From the NCBI GenBank assembly GCA_025699075.1, contig JAILWG010000002.1:1-56047 (forward strand): a DNA stretch of 56,047 bases, read 5' to 3'. The position numbers and the translations under genes were made by a program. Origin of the DNA: Candidatus Nitrosopumilus sp. (lineage in GTDB: Archaea; Thermoproteota; Nitrososphaeria; Nitrososphaerales; Nitrosopumilaceae). This document shows, piece by piece, positions 17,433 through 26,084 of the stretch; position 1 is the first letter of the stretch; every line of letters starts with the position of its first letter. The notes under the pieces were generated by a model. The model was not told where the DNA came from, did not search any database, and saw only the letters and a list, made by a program, of their open reading frames with translations.

Positions 17433-18695
17433 ATGCATTGGAGAGAAACTCTTCCTGATTGGTACATCAAAAAATATGGTTATCAACCATGTGTTAACAT
17501 TGGTACAGCAGGTCATGTAGATCATGGAAAAACTACTCTCATTCAGGCATTAACTGGTTCATGGACTAGTGTACATAGCCAAGAACTAAAACGTGGAATT
17601 ACAATTCGTGTCGGTTATTCTGATGCTGCATTTTACAAATGTAAAAAATGTGAAGAGCCTTTAGGATATTCAACAACTCCAAAGTGTAACAACTGTGGAA
17701 AAGAAAGTGAATTATCTAGAGTTGTCAGTTTTGTAGATAGTCCTGGCCACGAAAGTCTTATGGCAAATATGCTTTCAGGTTCTGCATTGATGGATGGCGC
17801 ATTACTTTTAGCTGCCGCAAATGAAAAAGTTCCTAAACCTCAAACTAAAGAACATCTTTTAGCTCTTCAAACTCTTGGAATTCAACAAATTGTTATAGTT
17901 CAAAATAAAGTTGATTTACTATCTTACAAAGAAGCACTTGCAAATTATCAAGAAATTACAAAATTTGTTAAAGGAAGTTTTGCTGCAAAAGCACCTATAA
18001 TTCCAATTTCTGCACAATCTGGATTAAACATTGATGCATTGATTGGCGCTATTGAATCAACAATCAAAACTCCTGAAAGAGATGAGAAAGCAGATACTGT
18101 AATGCATGTTTTACGTTCTTTTGACGTAAACAAACCTGGAATAAAATTAAAAGATATCAAAGGAGGTGTAATTGGTGGAAGTTTAACTCAAGGAGTTTTC
18201 AAGGTTGGTGATGAAATTGAGATTAAACCAGGAATTATGAATGAAAAGAAAAAGACGTACGAGCCACTAATGACAGAAATTACATCGCTAGGTACTGCTG
18301 CGGGAATTGTTGAATCTGTAAAACCTGGAGGTTTGGTGGCAATTGGTACAAAATTAGATCCTGCAATGACTAGAAGTGACTCATTTATTGGTTCAGTAAT
18401 TGGAAAACCGGGTACATTACCCGAGAATTCAACGGTTTTAAAATTAGAAGTAAATCTTTTTGATTCAGCAGTAGGTGCAACTGAAGATGTTAAAGTGCAA
18501 CCAATTTCTTCTGGAGAGCTACTTCGATTAAACATTGGTACTGCACCTGTATTAGGCAAGGTGACAAAAATAAAATCTAAAAATATTGAGATAGAACTAA
18601 GAAGGCCTGCATGTATATTTGAAGGCGGAAACGTTGCAATAAGTAGAAGAATTGCTGAAAGATGGAGACTTATTGGTGCGGGAATAGTTGGTTGA
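17433..18695 (+). CDS. eif2g: Translation initiation factor aIF2 subunit gamma
   Basis: GTPase core of aIF2, which with the alpha subunit (21897-22694) delivers initiator Met-tRNA. 420 residues. P-loop GHVDHGKTT at residues 27-35, G3 DSPGHE, G4 NKVD, plus the zinc knuckle CKKC…CNNC between switch regions. Beta-barrel domains follow. ATG 17433 is the start. The open frame continues 105 bases upstream inside rps6e, but that extension is lysine-rich out-of-frame sequence and the family starts near MHWRETLPDWYIKKYG. It overlaps the following PIN gene by 8 bases. Confidence 0.
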   Translation: MHWRETLPDWYIKKYGYQPCVNIGTAGHVDHGKTTLIQALTGSWTSVHSQELKRGITIRVGYSDAAFYKCKKCEEPLGYSTTPKCNNCGKESELSRVVSFVDSPGHESLMANMLSGSALMDGALLLAAANEKVPKPQTKEHLLALQTLGIQQIVIVQNKVDLLSYKEALANYQEITKFVKGSFAAKAPIIPISAQSGLNIDALIGAIESTIKTPERDEKADTVMHVLRSFDVNKPGIKLKDIKGGVIGGSLTQGVFKVGDEIEIKPGIMNEKKKTYEPLMTEITSLGTAAGIVESVKPGGLVAIGTKLDPAMTRSDSFIGSVIGKPGTLPENSTVLKLEVNLFDSAVGATEDVKVQPISSGELLRLNIGTAPVLGKVTKIKSKNIEIELRRPACIFEGGNVAISRRIAERWRLIGAGIVG

Positions 18696-19056
18696 AGTTA
18701 TCTGTGACACCAATTTCATTATTCATTTAGCTAACAATAGAATCAAAAATTTGGATAACCTAGATGTTGAAATAGGCCAAATAACTTTTGTTGTTCCTCA
18801 AGTTGTCAAAAATGAATTATTTGAATTAGAGAAAAAACCAGAAAAAAAACAAGAAATTCAATCTACTATAAATTACATCAAAAATTTCAAAATTATTCCT
18901 ATACTTGGTTCATTTGCTGACAAAGAACTACTTGATTATGTCTCAAAAAATAGAGTAATCGTAGCGACAATGGACAAAGAACTAAAAAAACGGATTAAAA
19001 ATAACGGAAGCTCAGTAATGTCTTTTTCAAATAACAAAATTGTTTTAGAATCTTAG
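18688..19056 (+). CDS. PIN-domain RNase-like protein (Fcf1/VapC9 type)
   Basis: 122 residues. The PIN acidic residues are visible: Asp in CDTNFIIHL near the N-terminus, Glu in NELFELE and Asp in VATMDKEL. A PIN gene following aIF2 gamma is a known archaeal arrangement and suggests an rRNA-processing or translation-linked nuclease rather than a toxin. No antitoxin-sized partner is next to it. It begins with TTG at 18688, overlapping the aIF2 gamma stop by 8 bases, so it is translationally coupled. Confidence 0.
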   Translation: MVEVICDTNFIIHLANNRIKNLDNLDVEIGQITFVVPQVVKNELFELEKKPEKKQEIQSTINYIKNFKIIPILGSFADKELLDYVSKNRVIVATMDKELKKRIKNNGSSVMSFSNNKIVLES

Positions 19057-19090
19057 AAATATTTAACTCTAAGATGTATTGAATTATTGT

Positions 19091-19543
19091 ATGACTTTGA
19101 TTATAGAAAGTGATGCATTTGAAAATAATGGAATTATTCCTAAAAAATATGGTTATAAACATGGAAACGTTAGTCCACCCCTAAGAATTAAAGAAATTCC
19201 TGAAAATACAATCTCTCTTGCTTTAATTATGGATGATCCTGATGCAATGGGTGCTGTTGGAAAAGTCTGGGTACATTGGGTTGTGTGGAATATTGAGCCT
19301 AAAAATCCTGAATTTAAAGAAAATTCTATTCCGTTAAATTGTATTGAAGGGGAAACTGATTTTGGTGAAATTGGTTATGGCGGACCAGCTCCTCCTGATA
19401 AAGAACATAACTATATTTTCAAATTATATGCATTAGATAAAAAACTGGATAACCACAAAGGTTCAACGAAACAAGAAATTGAATCAGCAATGAAAAATCA
19501 TATTATTGAAGAAACCTCTCTCAAAGGAAGATATGCTCCATAA
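19091..19543 (+). CDS. PEBP family protein (YbhB/YbcL type)
   Basis: 150 residues from ATG 19091; an in-frame TTG 12 bases earlier is less likely. Phosphatidylethanolamine-binding-protein fold: GNVSPPLRI, LIMDDPDA, VHWVVWNIEP, GYGGPAPPDKEHNYIFKLYALD and a C-terminal LKGRYAP. The conserved DPD and GPxPPxxxHxY sites form the anion-binding pocket. Physiological role in archaea is unclear. TATA-like aaatattta lies at 19057-19065. Confidence 0.
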   Translation: MTLIIESDAFENNGIIPKKYGYKHGNVSPPLRIKEIPENTISLALIMDDPDAMGAVGKVWVHWVVWNIEPKNPEFKENSIPLNCIEGETDFGEIGYGGPAPPDKEHNYIFKLYALDKKLDNHKGSTKQEIESAMKNHIIEETSLKGRYAP

Positions 19544-19607
19544 TTTGTGATATTTTTAGCATTTTTTATACAAAGAGTAATAAGCAAAGTTTTTTGAAAA
19601 TCAATTA

Positions 19608-21743
19608 TTGATTAACCAAAAACTTGTCACAATAGGCACTTTTGACTTTAAATTAAATCATCTTTTAGTAATTGGAATTTTAATTTTATCATTTAGTGTA
19701 TCATTTCTTCTCCGTTTTCAACCTGCTGATTATGGCTTTGAATTAAATGAATTTGATCCTTTTTTTAATTACAGAGCAACTCAGTATATTGTTAATAATG
19801 GAATAGATGATTATTTTGAATGGAATGACAGTCTAAGTTGGTATCCTATAGGCAGAGACGTCTCATCTAATTCTCAGGTAATACTTCACTTGACAGCTGC
19901 TTCAACGTACTGGATTTTTGGTGGTGGCATGGATCTTTACGATTTTACTATTTTGTTTCCTGCAATAGTTGCATCATTATCAGCAATTGTAATTTTTGCT
20001 TTAGTTAGAGTAATTGGTGGCACAACAGCTGGATTATTTTCTTCATTATTGTTTTCTATTTCCATACCTCTACTAATCAGAAGTCCACTTGGATGGTTCA
20101 AATCTGAACCGTTAGGATTACTTTTTAGTCTGATTGCTATTTATTTTCTATTAAGTGGAATAAACTCAAATAATAAAAAAATAGCAATTGCCAAACTTAT
20201 TGGGGCCGGAATTTTTACCACCTTTTCTATTTCAGCTTGGGGTGGTAACCAGTTTTTTATTATTCCAATAGGTATTTTCTTTCTTACATTGCCATTTCTA
20301 AGAGCAGATCATAAATTCATAATATGGGCAATTCCACTTTACACAATTACAACAATTTTAGTTTCTTTAGGGTTTGAACGAGTAAGTTCAAATTTTCTTT
20401 TTGGATTGGGAGGACTATCGTTAATTGTACCAACATTGTTTTTGGTTTCTTGCATTTTTATTCAAAATAAAAGTCCATCAAATAAAACAAGAAATGGATT
20501 ATTATTTTTACTTGCGCTGTTAATCATTGCACCAACCATTCTAGTGATAAATGCTGATTCCCAATTTTTACCATTACCTAGTCATAGGTATCTTAATGCT
20601 TTGAATCCTTTTTTGACTACTAGTGATCCTTTAGTAGATTCCGTAGCAGAACATGCAACAACAACTATAGAACAATCATTTTTGTTCCATTCAATTTTAA
20701 TGATTTTCTCGGGCATAGGAATTTGGTTAATTTTAAAAAATACTCAAATTAAAAATTCCAATTTTATAAAGAATGATATGCTATCATTTTCTTTAATTTT
20801 AGGAATTGTTGGAGTATATGTCAGCTCAACCTTTGTCAGATTGGAAGTATTTGCTTCAATATCCGTTATAGTTCTAGCATCTTTAGGGTTAACTGTATTA
20901 ACAAAAGAATTCTTCAAAAAGGAATCAAAATCAAGGAAACCCCTTAGTAAATTAATACAGTTACCATATGTTGCAGGAATAATTATTCTACTGGTAATAC
21001 CCATGATTTATCCTACTGGTTCAGAACCTTCTACAATTATTCATGTACCTGCCACAATTCTAAATGGAGGAGCAGCTTACACAGTAGCTACAAATGATTG
21101 GATTGAAACATTAGACTGGATCAAGAATAATACTCCTCAAGATGCTGTTGTCGCATCATGGTGGGACTATGGTTATTGGATTCAGACTATGGCTGAAAGA
21201 GCATCATTAGCTGATAATTCTACTGTACATACAAATAGAATTGAAAACATTGCAAAAATGCTTCTTAGTGATCCAAATTCAGCCTGGAATTCTCTCAATG
21301 AAATGCAAGCTGATTATGTACTAATTTTTGTAGCAGGTGAAAAACTAAACGTAAATGCTGAGGGTTCATTTTACACTCTTTCAGGAGGAGGAGATGAATC
21401 AAAAAAACAATGGTTTATGAGGATTGCAGGTTATGATACTGCAAAGTATCTTCATAATGATGGTATCAGCGGAACAGATTACTTTTGGAATGAAACTCTG
21501 CTTGGACAAATGTTCCCATTTACTCTTTTAGGTTACATCAATCCAAATAATCTGAGTCAACAATCTGAAACATATATTCCTGGAATGCTAGCAATTTACG
21601 AAAAAGATGTCAAATTCCCTTCTGATGGTGATGGTCCACTAAAATTGGTATATGCATCATCTGGTTTTACAGAAGAGAAAATTGGACCTATGATTGGAGT
21701 TTTTGTTTATGAAGTTAACAAAGACTACAAACCAGAATCTTAA
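19608..21743 (+). CDS. aglB: Oligosaccharyltransferase AglB (STT3 family)
   Basis: Transfers lipid-linked glycans to Asn in N-x-S/T sequons of exported proteins, on the outer face of the membrane. 711 residues from TTG 19608. The N-terminal ~470 residues carry about a dozen transmembrane helices. The first loop has the acidic motif NEFDPFFNYRAT, and the catalytic WWDYG is at residues 518-522. A soluble C-terminal domain follows (~residues 480-711). A single STT3 is normal in archaea. The sequon-rich secreted protein at 4098 is a plausible substrate. Its TAA interlocks with the nop10 stop on the other strand. Confidence 0.
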   Translation: MINQKLVTIGTFDFKLNHLLVIGILILSFSVSFLLRFQPADYGFELNEFDPFFNYRATQYIVNNGIDDYFEWNDSLSWYPIGRDVSSNSQVILHLTAASTYWIFGGGMDLYDFTILFPAIVASLSAIVIFALVRVIGGTTAGLFSSLLFSISIPLLIRSPLGWFKSEPLGLLFSLIAIYFLLSGINSNNKKIAIAKLIGAGIFTTFSISAWGGNQFFIIPIGIFFLTLPFLRADHKFIIWAIPLYTITTILVSLGFERVSSNFLFGLGGLSLIVPTLFLVSCIFIQNKSPSNKTRNGLLFLLALLIIAPTILVINADSQFLPLPSHRYLNALNPFLTTSDPLVDSVAEHATTTIEQSFLFHSILMIFSGIGIWLILKNTQIKNSNFIKNDMLSFSLILGIVGVYVSSTFVRLEVFASISVIVLASLGLTVLTKEFFKKESKSRKPLSKLIQLPYVAGIIILLVIPMIYPTGSEPSTIIHVPATILNGGAAYTVATNDWIETLDWIKNNTPQDAVVASWWDYGYWIQTMAERASLADNSTVHTNRIENIAKMLLSDPNSAWNSLNEMQADYVLIFVAGEKLNVNAEGSFYTLSGGGDESKKQWFMRIAGYDTAKYLHNDGISGTDYFWNETLLGQMFPFTLLGYINPNNLSQQSETYIPGMLAIYEKDVKFPSDGDGPLKLVYASSGFTEEKIGPMIGVFVYEVNKDYKPES

Positions 21744-21895
21744 GAATATCTTTCAGCTAATCTATATCTCATGTATTTATCATCTGGTGAAAATTTGGCA
21801 GGATGTGCAGAAATAGTCTCTTCACTACATTTTGGGCATTTCTCTTTTAATGTATATTGATAACACTTTGAACATTTTCTTAATAAAAATCTCAT
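21740..21895 (-). CDS. nop10: Ribosome biogenesis protein Nop10 (H/ACA RNP)
   Basis: 51 residues. Reads MRFLLRKCSKC, YTLKEKCPKC, then ETISAHPAKFSPDDKYMRYR. This is the diagnostic Nop10 pattern: zinc ribbon plus SAHPxxFSPxDxYxxYR. It binds Cbf5 in the box H/ACA complex that makes pseudouridine in rRNA. ATG at 21895 is one base after the aIF2 alpha stop; an aIF2alpha-nop10 pair is a well-known archaeal arrangement. It shares ttaa (21740-21743) with the aglB stop. Confidence 0.
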   Translation of the reverse strand: MRFLLRKCSKCYQYTLKEKCPKCSEETISAHPAKFSPDDKYMRYRLAERYS

Positions 21896-21896
21896 T

Positions 21897-22694
21897 TTAA
21901 TTTTCCCTTGTTTTCTTTGAATCCTCTCTAGTAAATTTGAACGAACCTTTTTTCTTTACTATGTTGGTTTCAATCTCTTCTATGATTGGCTTTAATAATT
22001 TCTCAGCTGATTTGAAATCCTCTGAAGTAATTGAAAGTCTATATTTTGGTGCCCCTAAATATGTGATATCTATAGTAGGATCTTTTTTTATCGCATCTAG
22101 TAAAGTTTTTTTGATTATTTCAACTCCGTCTGATTTGTCATTTGTAATTTCCATAATTCCTCTAATTTCAACTGAAGGAAGTTTTATTTTTGAACAAATA
22201 TCCTCAATTATGGTTGCAGTTTTTTTAGCAATTTTTAATTCCTTTACAGAATCTATTCCATTTCTTCCAATAGATATGAAAGCATCATATACAGAATCAA
22301 ATTTTGAATAAATACTATCTTCTAACTTTTCAACTTCCTCATCTGTTAATTTTGCTTTCTCTTGAACATTTTGTAGTAATGTTTTACCTTTTTCAAACTT
22401 TTTTACTTCTTTGAGTTTTTGTTTTTTCTGATCTTTTGATACTTGTTTTAATGATAAATCTATATCTCCACGTTGAGCATTAACTTTCTTTACCAGGAGA
22501 ACTTTCTTCTCTCCATCTCTTACGAATCTATTTACTGATCTAATCCATCCCGGGGCAATCTCTGAAATATGCAAAAATCCTTGAATATCATCATATTCAT
22601 CTAATGTAACGTATGCACCATGATCCATTACTTTGGTAATTGTTGCAAGAACAATTTCTCCTTGTTCAGGCATCTCTTGAATTTCAGTAGACAT
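21897..22694 (-). CDS. eif2a: Translation initiation factor aIF2 subunit alpha
   Basis: 265 residues. An N-terminal S1 OB-fold (EIVLATITKVMDHGAYVTLDEY, GFLHISEIAPGWIRSVNRFVRDG) is followed by a helical domain and a C-terminal alpha-beta domain that contacts aIF2 gamma. The ITYLGAPKYRLSI block is typical of the C-terminal domain. Together with aIF2 gamma it binds initiator tRNA. It starts at ATG 22694 and is the first gene of a transcript that continues into nop10. Confidence 0.
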   Translation of the reverse strand: MSTEIQEMPEQGEIVLATITKVMDHGAYVTLDEYDDIQGFLHISEIAPGWIRSVNRFVRDGEKKVLLVKKVNAQRGDIDLSLKQVSKDQKKQKLKEVKKFEKGKTLLQNVQEKAKLTDEEVEKLEDSIYSKFDSVYDAFISIGRNGIDSVKELKIAKKTATIIEDICSKIKLPSVEIRGIMEITNDKSDGVEIIKKTLLDAIKKDPTIDITYLGAPKYRLSITSEDFKSAEKLLKPIIEEIETNIVKKKGSFKFTREDSKKTREN

Positions 22695-22735
22695 TTCTTC
22701 TAAAACTCCCTCATGCGTAAATTAATGTTTGCTGG

Positions 22736-23302
22736 TTAGAAATCAATTCCTTTTTTTGCCTTAATCCCTTGCTGAAAGGGATGTTTTATTTCTCTCATCT
22801 CTGTAACTAAGTCAGCTATCTCAATAACCTCGTCTTTGGCATAATTGCCTGTAAGTACTAAATCTACATTTTTTGGCTTTGATTTGATAATATCTAAAAC
22901 ATCATTTACTGAAATCAAATTGAGATTCACTGCATAGTTTATCTCATCTAAAATAACAATGTCATATTTTCCAGACTGAATTTTTTCATTACTTATTTTG
23001 ATTGCTTCTTTTGCAATTATTTGATGATCTTCTTTTGGGCTTTTATCATCAATTATTCCAACAAATCCTTTCCCAACCGCCACCATTTCAAATTCTGGTT
23101 CTAGCCTCTTAGATGAATCCATCTCTCCATAATGCCATGAGCCTTTGATGAATTGTATCATACATATTCTCTTTTCATATCCGGTTGCACGTAATGCAAT
23201 ACCTAAAGCTGCAGTAGTTTTTCCTTTACCTTTACCAGTATAGACAATTATTAATCCATCTTTTTCCACAAATAGTTCTTTGATGAATCTCACTAAAAAC
23301 AT
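22736..23302 (-). CDS. cobO: Cob(I)alamin adenosyltransferase, CobO/BtuR type
   Basis: Adds the adenosyl group to corrinoid cobalt, using ATP. 188 residues. P-loop GKGKGKTTAALG near residue 25, IQFIKGSWHYGE, and the LDEINYAVN acidic motif; the LVLTGNY segment is also typical. It is divergent from cbiA across only 54 bp and shares a central TATA-like element with it. With cbiA and the cbiC-X-G-D genes it forms a corrinoid biosynthesis region. Confidence 0.
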   Translation of the reverse strand: MFLVRFIKELFVEKDGLIIVYTGKGKGKTTAALGIALRATGYEKRICMIQFIKGSWHYGEMDSSKRLEPEFEMVAVGKGFVGIIDDKSPKEDHQIIAKEAIKISNEKIQSGKYDIVILDEINYAVNLNLISVNDVLDIIKSKPKNVDLVLTGNYAKDEVIEIADLVTEMREIKHPFQQGIKAKKGIDF

Positions 23303-23325
23303 TGAGAATTTATAGAATCTATCAA

Positions 23326-23333
23326 TTTAAATA
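23326..23333. promoter_or_regulatory. Midway TATA-like box between cobO and cbiA
   Basis: tttaaata in the 54-bp divergent gap. Its centre is ~28 bp from the cobO ATG (23302) and ~27 bp from the cbiA TTG (23357). I see no second candidate at the expected distance for either gene, so one element may serve both. Confidence 0.
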
Positions 23334-23356
23334 AAAAATGATTATAGTCATACAAA

Positions 23357-24712
23357 TTGAGAATTCCTAGAATTGTTATTGCAGGTGCTACTAGTGGAGT
23401 AGGCAAAACATCAATCACATGTTCAATTATCCATTCTTTACAGAAACATGGATTTTCTGTTCAACCATTTAAGGTTGGACCTGACTATATTGATCCATAC
23501 TATCTGTCAAGTATTTCAAAACATGAAACATACAACTTGGATGCTTGGTTAATGGGTGAAAATCATCTTTTGAATAGCTTCATTTCAAATTCCAAATCTG
23601 ATATATCTGTAATAGAAGGTGTCATGGGATATTATGATGGTTATGGCGGTAATTCAAATTATGCTAGTACGCATCATGTAGCATCATTAACAAAATCTCC
23701 TGTATTGCTGGTTTTAGATGCAAGCAAAACTTCTCGATCTATTGCTGCAACTGTTCTTGGATTTGTAAAATTCCATAAAATCTCCCGTATTTCTGGAATA
23801 ATTTTAAACAAAATAGGCAGTAAAAAGCATGAAATATTGTGCAGAACTGCTCTTGAAAAAACAAAAATCCCAATTGTTGGTGTAATTCCAAAAAATACTT
23901 CTCTTGAAATGTCATCAAGACATCTTGGATTGATTTCTACGTTGGAGAGTAAAGATCTAAAATCCAAAATTCAGAAAATTTCAAAAATAATTTCAGAACA
24001 TATTGATATTGATGAAATAATTAAAATTGCAAAAAATTCCTCTGATCTTACTAAAAAGCAAAAACCTATATCCAAAAAAATAAAAACTACTATTGCAATT
24101 GCACTTGACACTTCATTTAATTTCTACTATCAAGATAATTTGGAAGCATTACGTCGTGAAGGTGCTAATTTAAAATTTTTTAGTCCTGTAAAAGATAAAA
24201 AAATTCCAAAATGTGATGGACTTTACATTGGCGGTGGCTTTCCAGAAATTCTAGGTGATTCTCTTTCAAAAAACCAAATGATGAAAAAATCAATCAAGAA
24301 ATTATCTGAAGATGATCTTCCCATTTATGCTGAATGTGGGGGATTGATGTATATGACAAAATCAATTTCATCTCAAAATAAAACATACAAAATGATCGGT
24401 CTTTTTGATGCTGAAACTAAAATGACCAAAAAAATGAAACTCAATTACACTAAAGGAAAAATTATTACAAAAAATCCAATCAGTGAAAAAATACATCCTT
24501 TTCACGGTCATGAATTCCATTATTCAGAATTGGAATCTGTATCATCTGATTCAAAATTTGCATATGGTTTGGAGATTGGAGAGGGAATAAAGAACCATCA
24601 AGATGGATTAATTCAAGATAATACACTGGCATCTTATGGTCATCTGTATTTTGATAGTTCAGATTATGCACAAATTTTTGTGAAAAATTGTATTCGTTAT
24701 TCAAAGAGATGA
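23357..24712 (+). CDS. cbiA: Cobyrinate a,c-diamide synthase
   Basis: ATP-dependent amidation of the a and c side chains of (Co-)cobyrinic acid using glutamine. 451 residues from TTG 23357. The N-terminal P-loop domain has GATSGVGKTS (residues 10-19) and KVGPDYIDPYY. The C-terminal glutaminase-type domain has GGGFPE and nucleophile Cys327 in AECGGLMYM, with a HGHEFHYSE segment near the end. The 3' end overlaps the convergent cbiC gene by 12 bases. Confidence 0.
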   Translation: MRIPRIVIAGATSGVGKTSITCSIIHSLQKHGFSVQPFKVGPDYIDPYYLSSISKHETYNLDAWLMGENHLLNSFISNSKSDISVIEGVMGYYDGYGGNSNYASTHHVASLTKSPVLLVLDASKTSRSIAATVLGFVKFHKISRISGIILNKIGSKKHEILCRTALEKTKIPIVGVIPKNTSLEMSSRHLGLISTLESKDLKSKIQKISKIISEHIDIDEIIKIAKNSSDLTKKQKPISKKIKTTIAIALDTSFNFYYQDNLEALRREGANLKFFSPVKDKKIPKCDGLYIGGGFPEILGDSLSKNQMMKKSIKKLSEDDLPIYAECGGLMYMTKSISSQNKTYKMIGLFDAETKMTKKMKLNYTKGKIITKNPISEKIHPFHGHEFHYSELESVSSDSKFAYGLEIGEGIKNHQDGLIQDNTLASYGHLYFDSSDYAQIFVKNCIRYSKR

Positions 24713-25342
24713 TTCTGCTCTAATTAGTTTAAAAATTGCATTTATTGTAGCAGATACTGAAGAACTCCCACCTTTTCTGCCAATATTGGTGATAAATGGA
24801 GTATTTTCTAACTTTGATAATTCCTCTTTTGATTCAGCAGCACAGATGAATCCCACTGGAATTCCAATGATTAGTGCAGGTTTGACAATGCCTTCTTTGA
24901 CCATCTGAATGACTTCTTGAAGAGCTGTGGGTGCATTTCCTATTGCAACAATTCCTCCATTAATGTCTGATGCAGCAGCTCTCATTGATACTTGCGAGCG
25001 AGTTTTACCTTCTTTTTTTGCTAATTCCATAATTTCTGGTTTTGAAATATTGCAAACTATATTATTTCCAAAATCTTTAGGATTTTGTTTGTTCATCCCC
25101 CCAATAACTCCATTAACATCAACTACTATACTACATCCGTTTCTCAAAGCATTCATGCCGCTTTCAATTGCATTTTTGTGAAAGATTAACTTATTTTTAT
25201 CTGCAAAATCAAAGTCTGCTGTTGAATGAATAATTCTTCTAACAATAGGCCATTCTTTTTCACTAAAATTATGTGGACCTATTTCATCTTCAATCATTTG
25301 CATACTTGCATCTTCAATTGATTGACCTTTCTTAGTTTGCAT
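24701..25342 (-). CDS. cbiC: Precorrin-8X/cobalt-precorrin-8 methylmutase
   Basis: Moves the C-11 methyl group to C-12 to give (cobalt-)hydrogenobyrinate or cobyrinate. 213 residues. Family motifs: VRRIIHSTADFDF with the catalytic His, a MNALRNGCSIVVDV block, RAAASDINGGIVAIGNAPTAL and IIGIPVGFICAAESKEEL. Last gene of the cbiD-G-X-C transcript; its ATG overlaps the end of cbiX by 11 bases. It overlaps convergent cbiA by 12 bases. Confidence 0.
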   Translation of the reverse strand: MQTKKGQSIEDASMQMIEDEIGPHNFSEKEWPIVRRIIHSTADFDFADKNKLIFHKNAIESGMNALRNGCSIVVDVNGVIGGMNKQNPKDFGNNIVCNISKPEIMELAKKEGKTRSQVSMRAAASDINGGIVAIGNAPTALQEVIQMVKEGIVKPALIIGIPVGFICAAESKEELSKLENTPFITNIGRKGGSSSVSATINAIFKLIRAESSL

Positions 25343-26084
25343 CTTCTACCTCTTTGGCTCTTTCTAATATCAAATCTATCATTTTTTCATCTGTTCCTAT
25401 ATGTTTTGTAATGTATGCTTTTTCTATAGTAGATTTTTCAAGTGCTGGTATCAAATCATTATTAATATCGGTTTTAACATGTGCACCTTCATGAAGAAAA
25501 TAAAAAACAATTATCAAGACTTTAGGATCGTCTTTTTCACATTTCTTAATCCCTTCAAAAATATCTGGTTGTTCTATTTCTAACCAACACCTGCTGATAT
25601 TCCTGTATGAACCTGCTAATTCATTTACAATGTAATCTAATGATCTTTGTGCATTTGGATCCTTACTTCCATGTCCAATAATCATTACATCTACTTCTTT
25701 ATTTGAAAGATTGATTTCATTTTCTTTTAATGTTGTAGAAATTCTATTCTCAACAACATCTACCAAAGTTTTATGCATACTCATTTGTTTTGTAACTACA
25801 AATTTTACTTTGGTATCTTTTTGGAATTTCATTACATCAGTGACTGCATTTTTTACTTTTTTACCTGGATACAAAAAGTAGGGAACTATTGTTAAAGCAT
25901 CAATATCTTGCTTTAGGCATCTCATAATCCCATCTTCAATATATGGTGGTTCTACCTCTAGAAAGCAATAATCTGTAAAAACATAGTTTCCTTTTGCCTG
26001 AATTCCTTTACAAATTACTTCCAACTCTTCAGATGCTTCTCTTTCTCTACTTCCTCTGTCAATTAGCAACAATCCTCGTTTCAT
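25332..26084 (-). CDS. cbiX: Sirohydrochlorin cobaltochelatase, tandem CbiX with degenerate N-terminal half
   Basis: Inserts cobalt into sirohydrochlorin, the early-cobalt (anaerobic) route. 250 residues formed by two CbiX-like halves. The C-terminal half keeps the expected histidines: His138 in IIGHGSKD, and His198 and His202 in FLHEGAHVKTD. In the N-terminal half the equivalents are Arg10 (IDRGSR), Tyr72 and Lys76 (FLYPGKKVKN), so that half should not chelate. Archaeal CbiX is often a single ~130-residue half that dimerises. The ATG overlaps the cbiG stop (ATGA), so translation is coupled. Confidence 0.
   Translation of the reverse strand: MKRGLLLIDRGSREREASEELEVICKGIQAKGNYVFTDYCFLEVEPPYIEDGIMRCLKQDIDALTIVPYFLYPGKKVKNAVTDVMKFQKDTKVKFVVTKQMSMHKTLVDVVENRISTTLKENEINLSNKEVDVMIIGHGSKDPNAQRSLDYIVNELAGSYRNISRCWLEIEQPDIFEGIKKCEKDDPKVLIIVFYFLHEGAHVKTDINNDLIPALEKSTIEKAYITKHIGTDEKMIDLILERAKEVEDAN

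Noticed and set aside
18688..19056. Toxin-antitoxin VapC
   Set aside because: No antitoxin-sized partner; the link to aIF2 gamma fits the housekeeping PIN group better.
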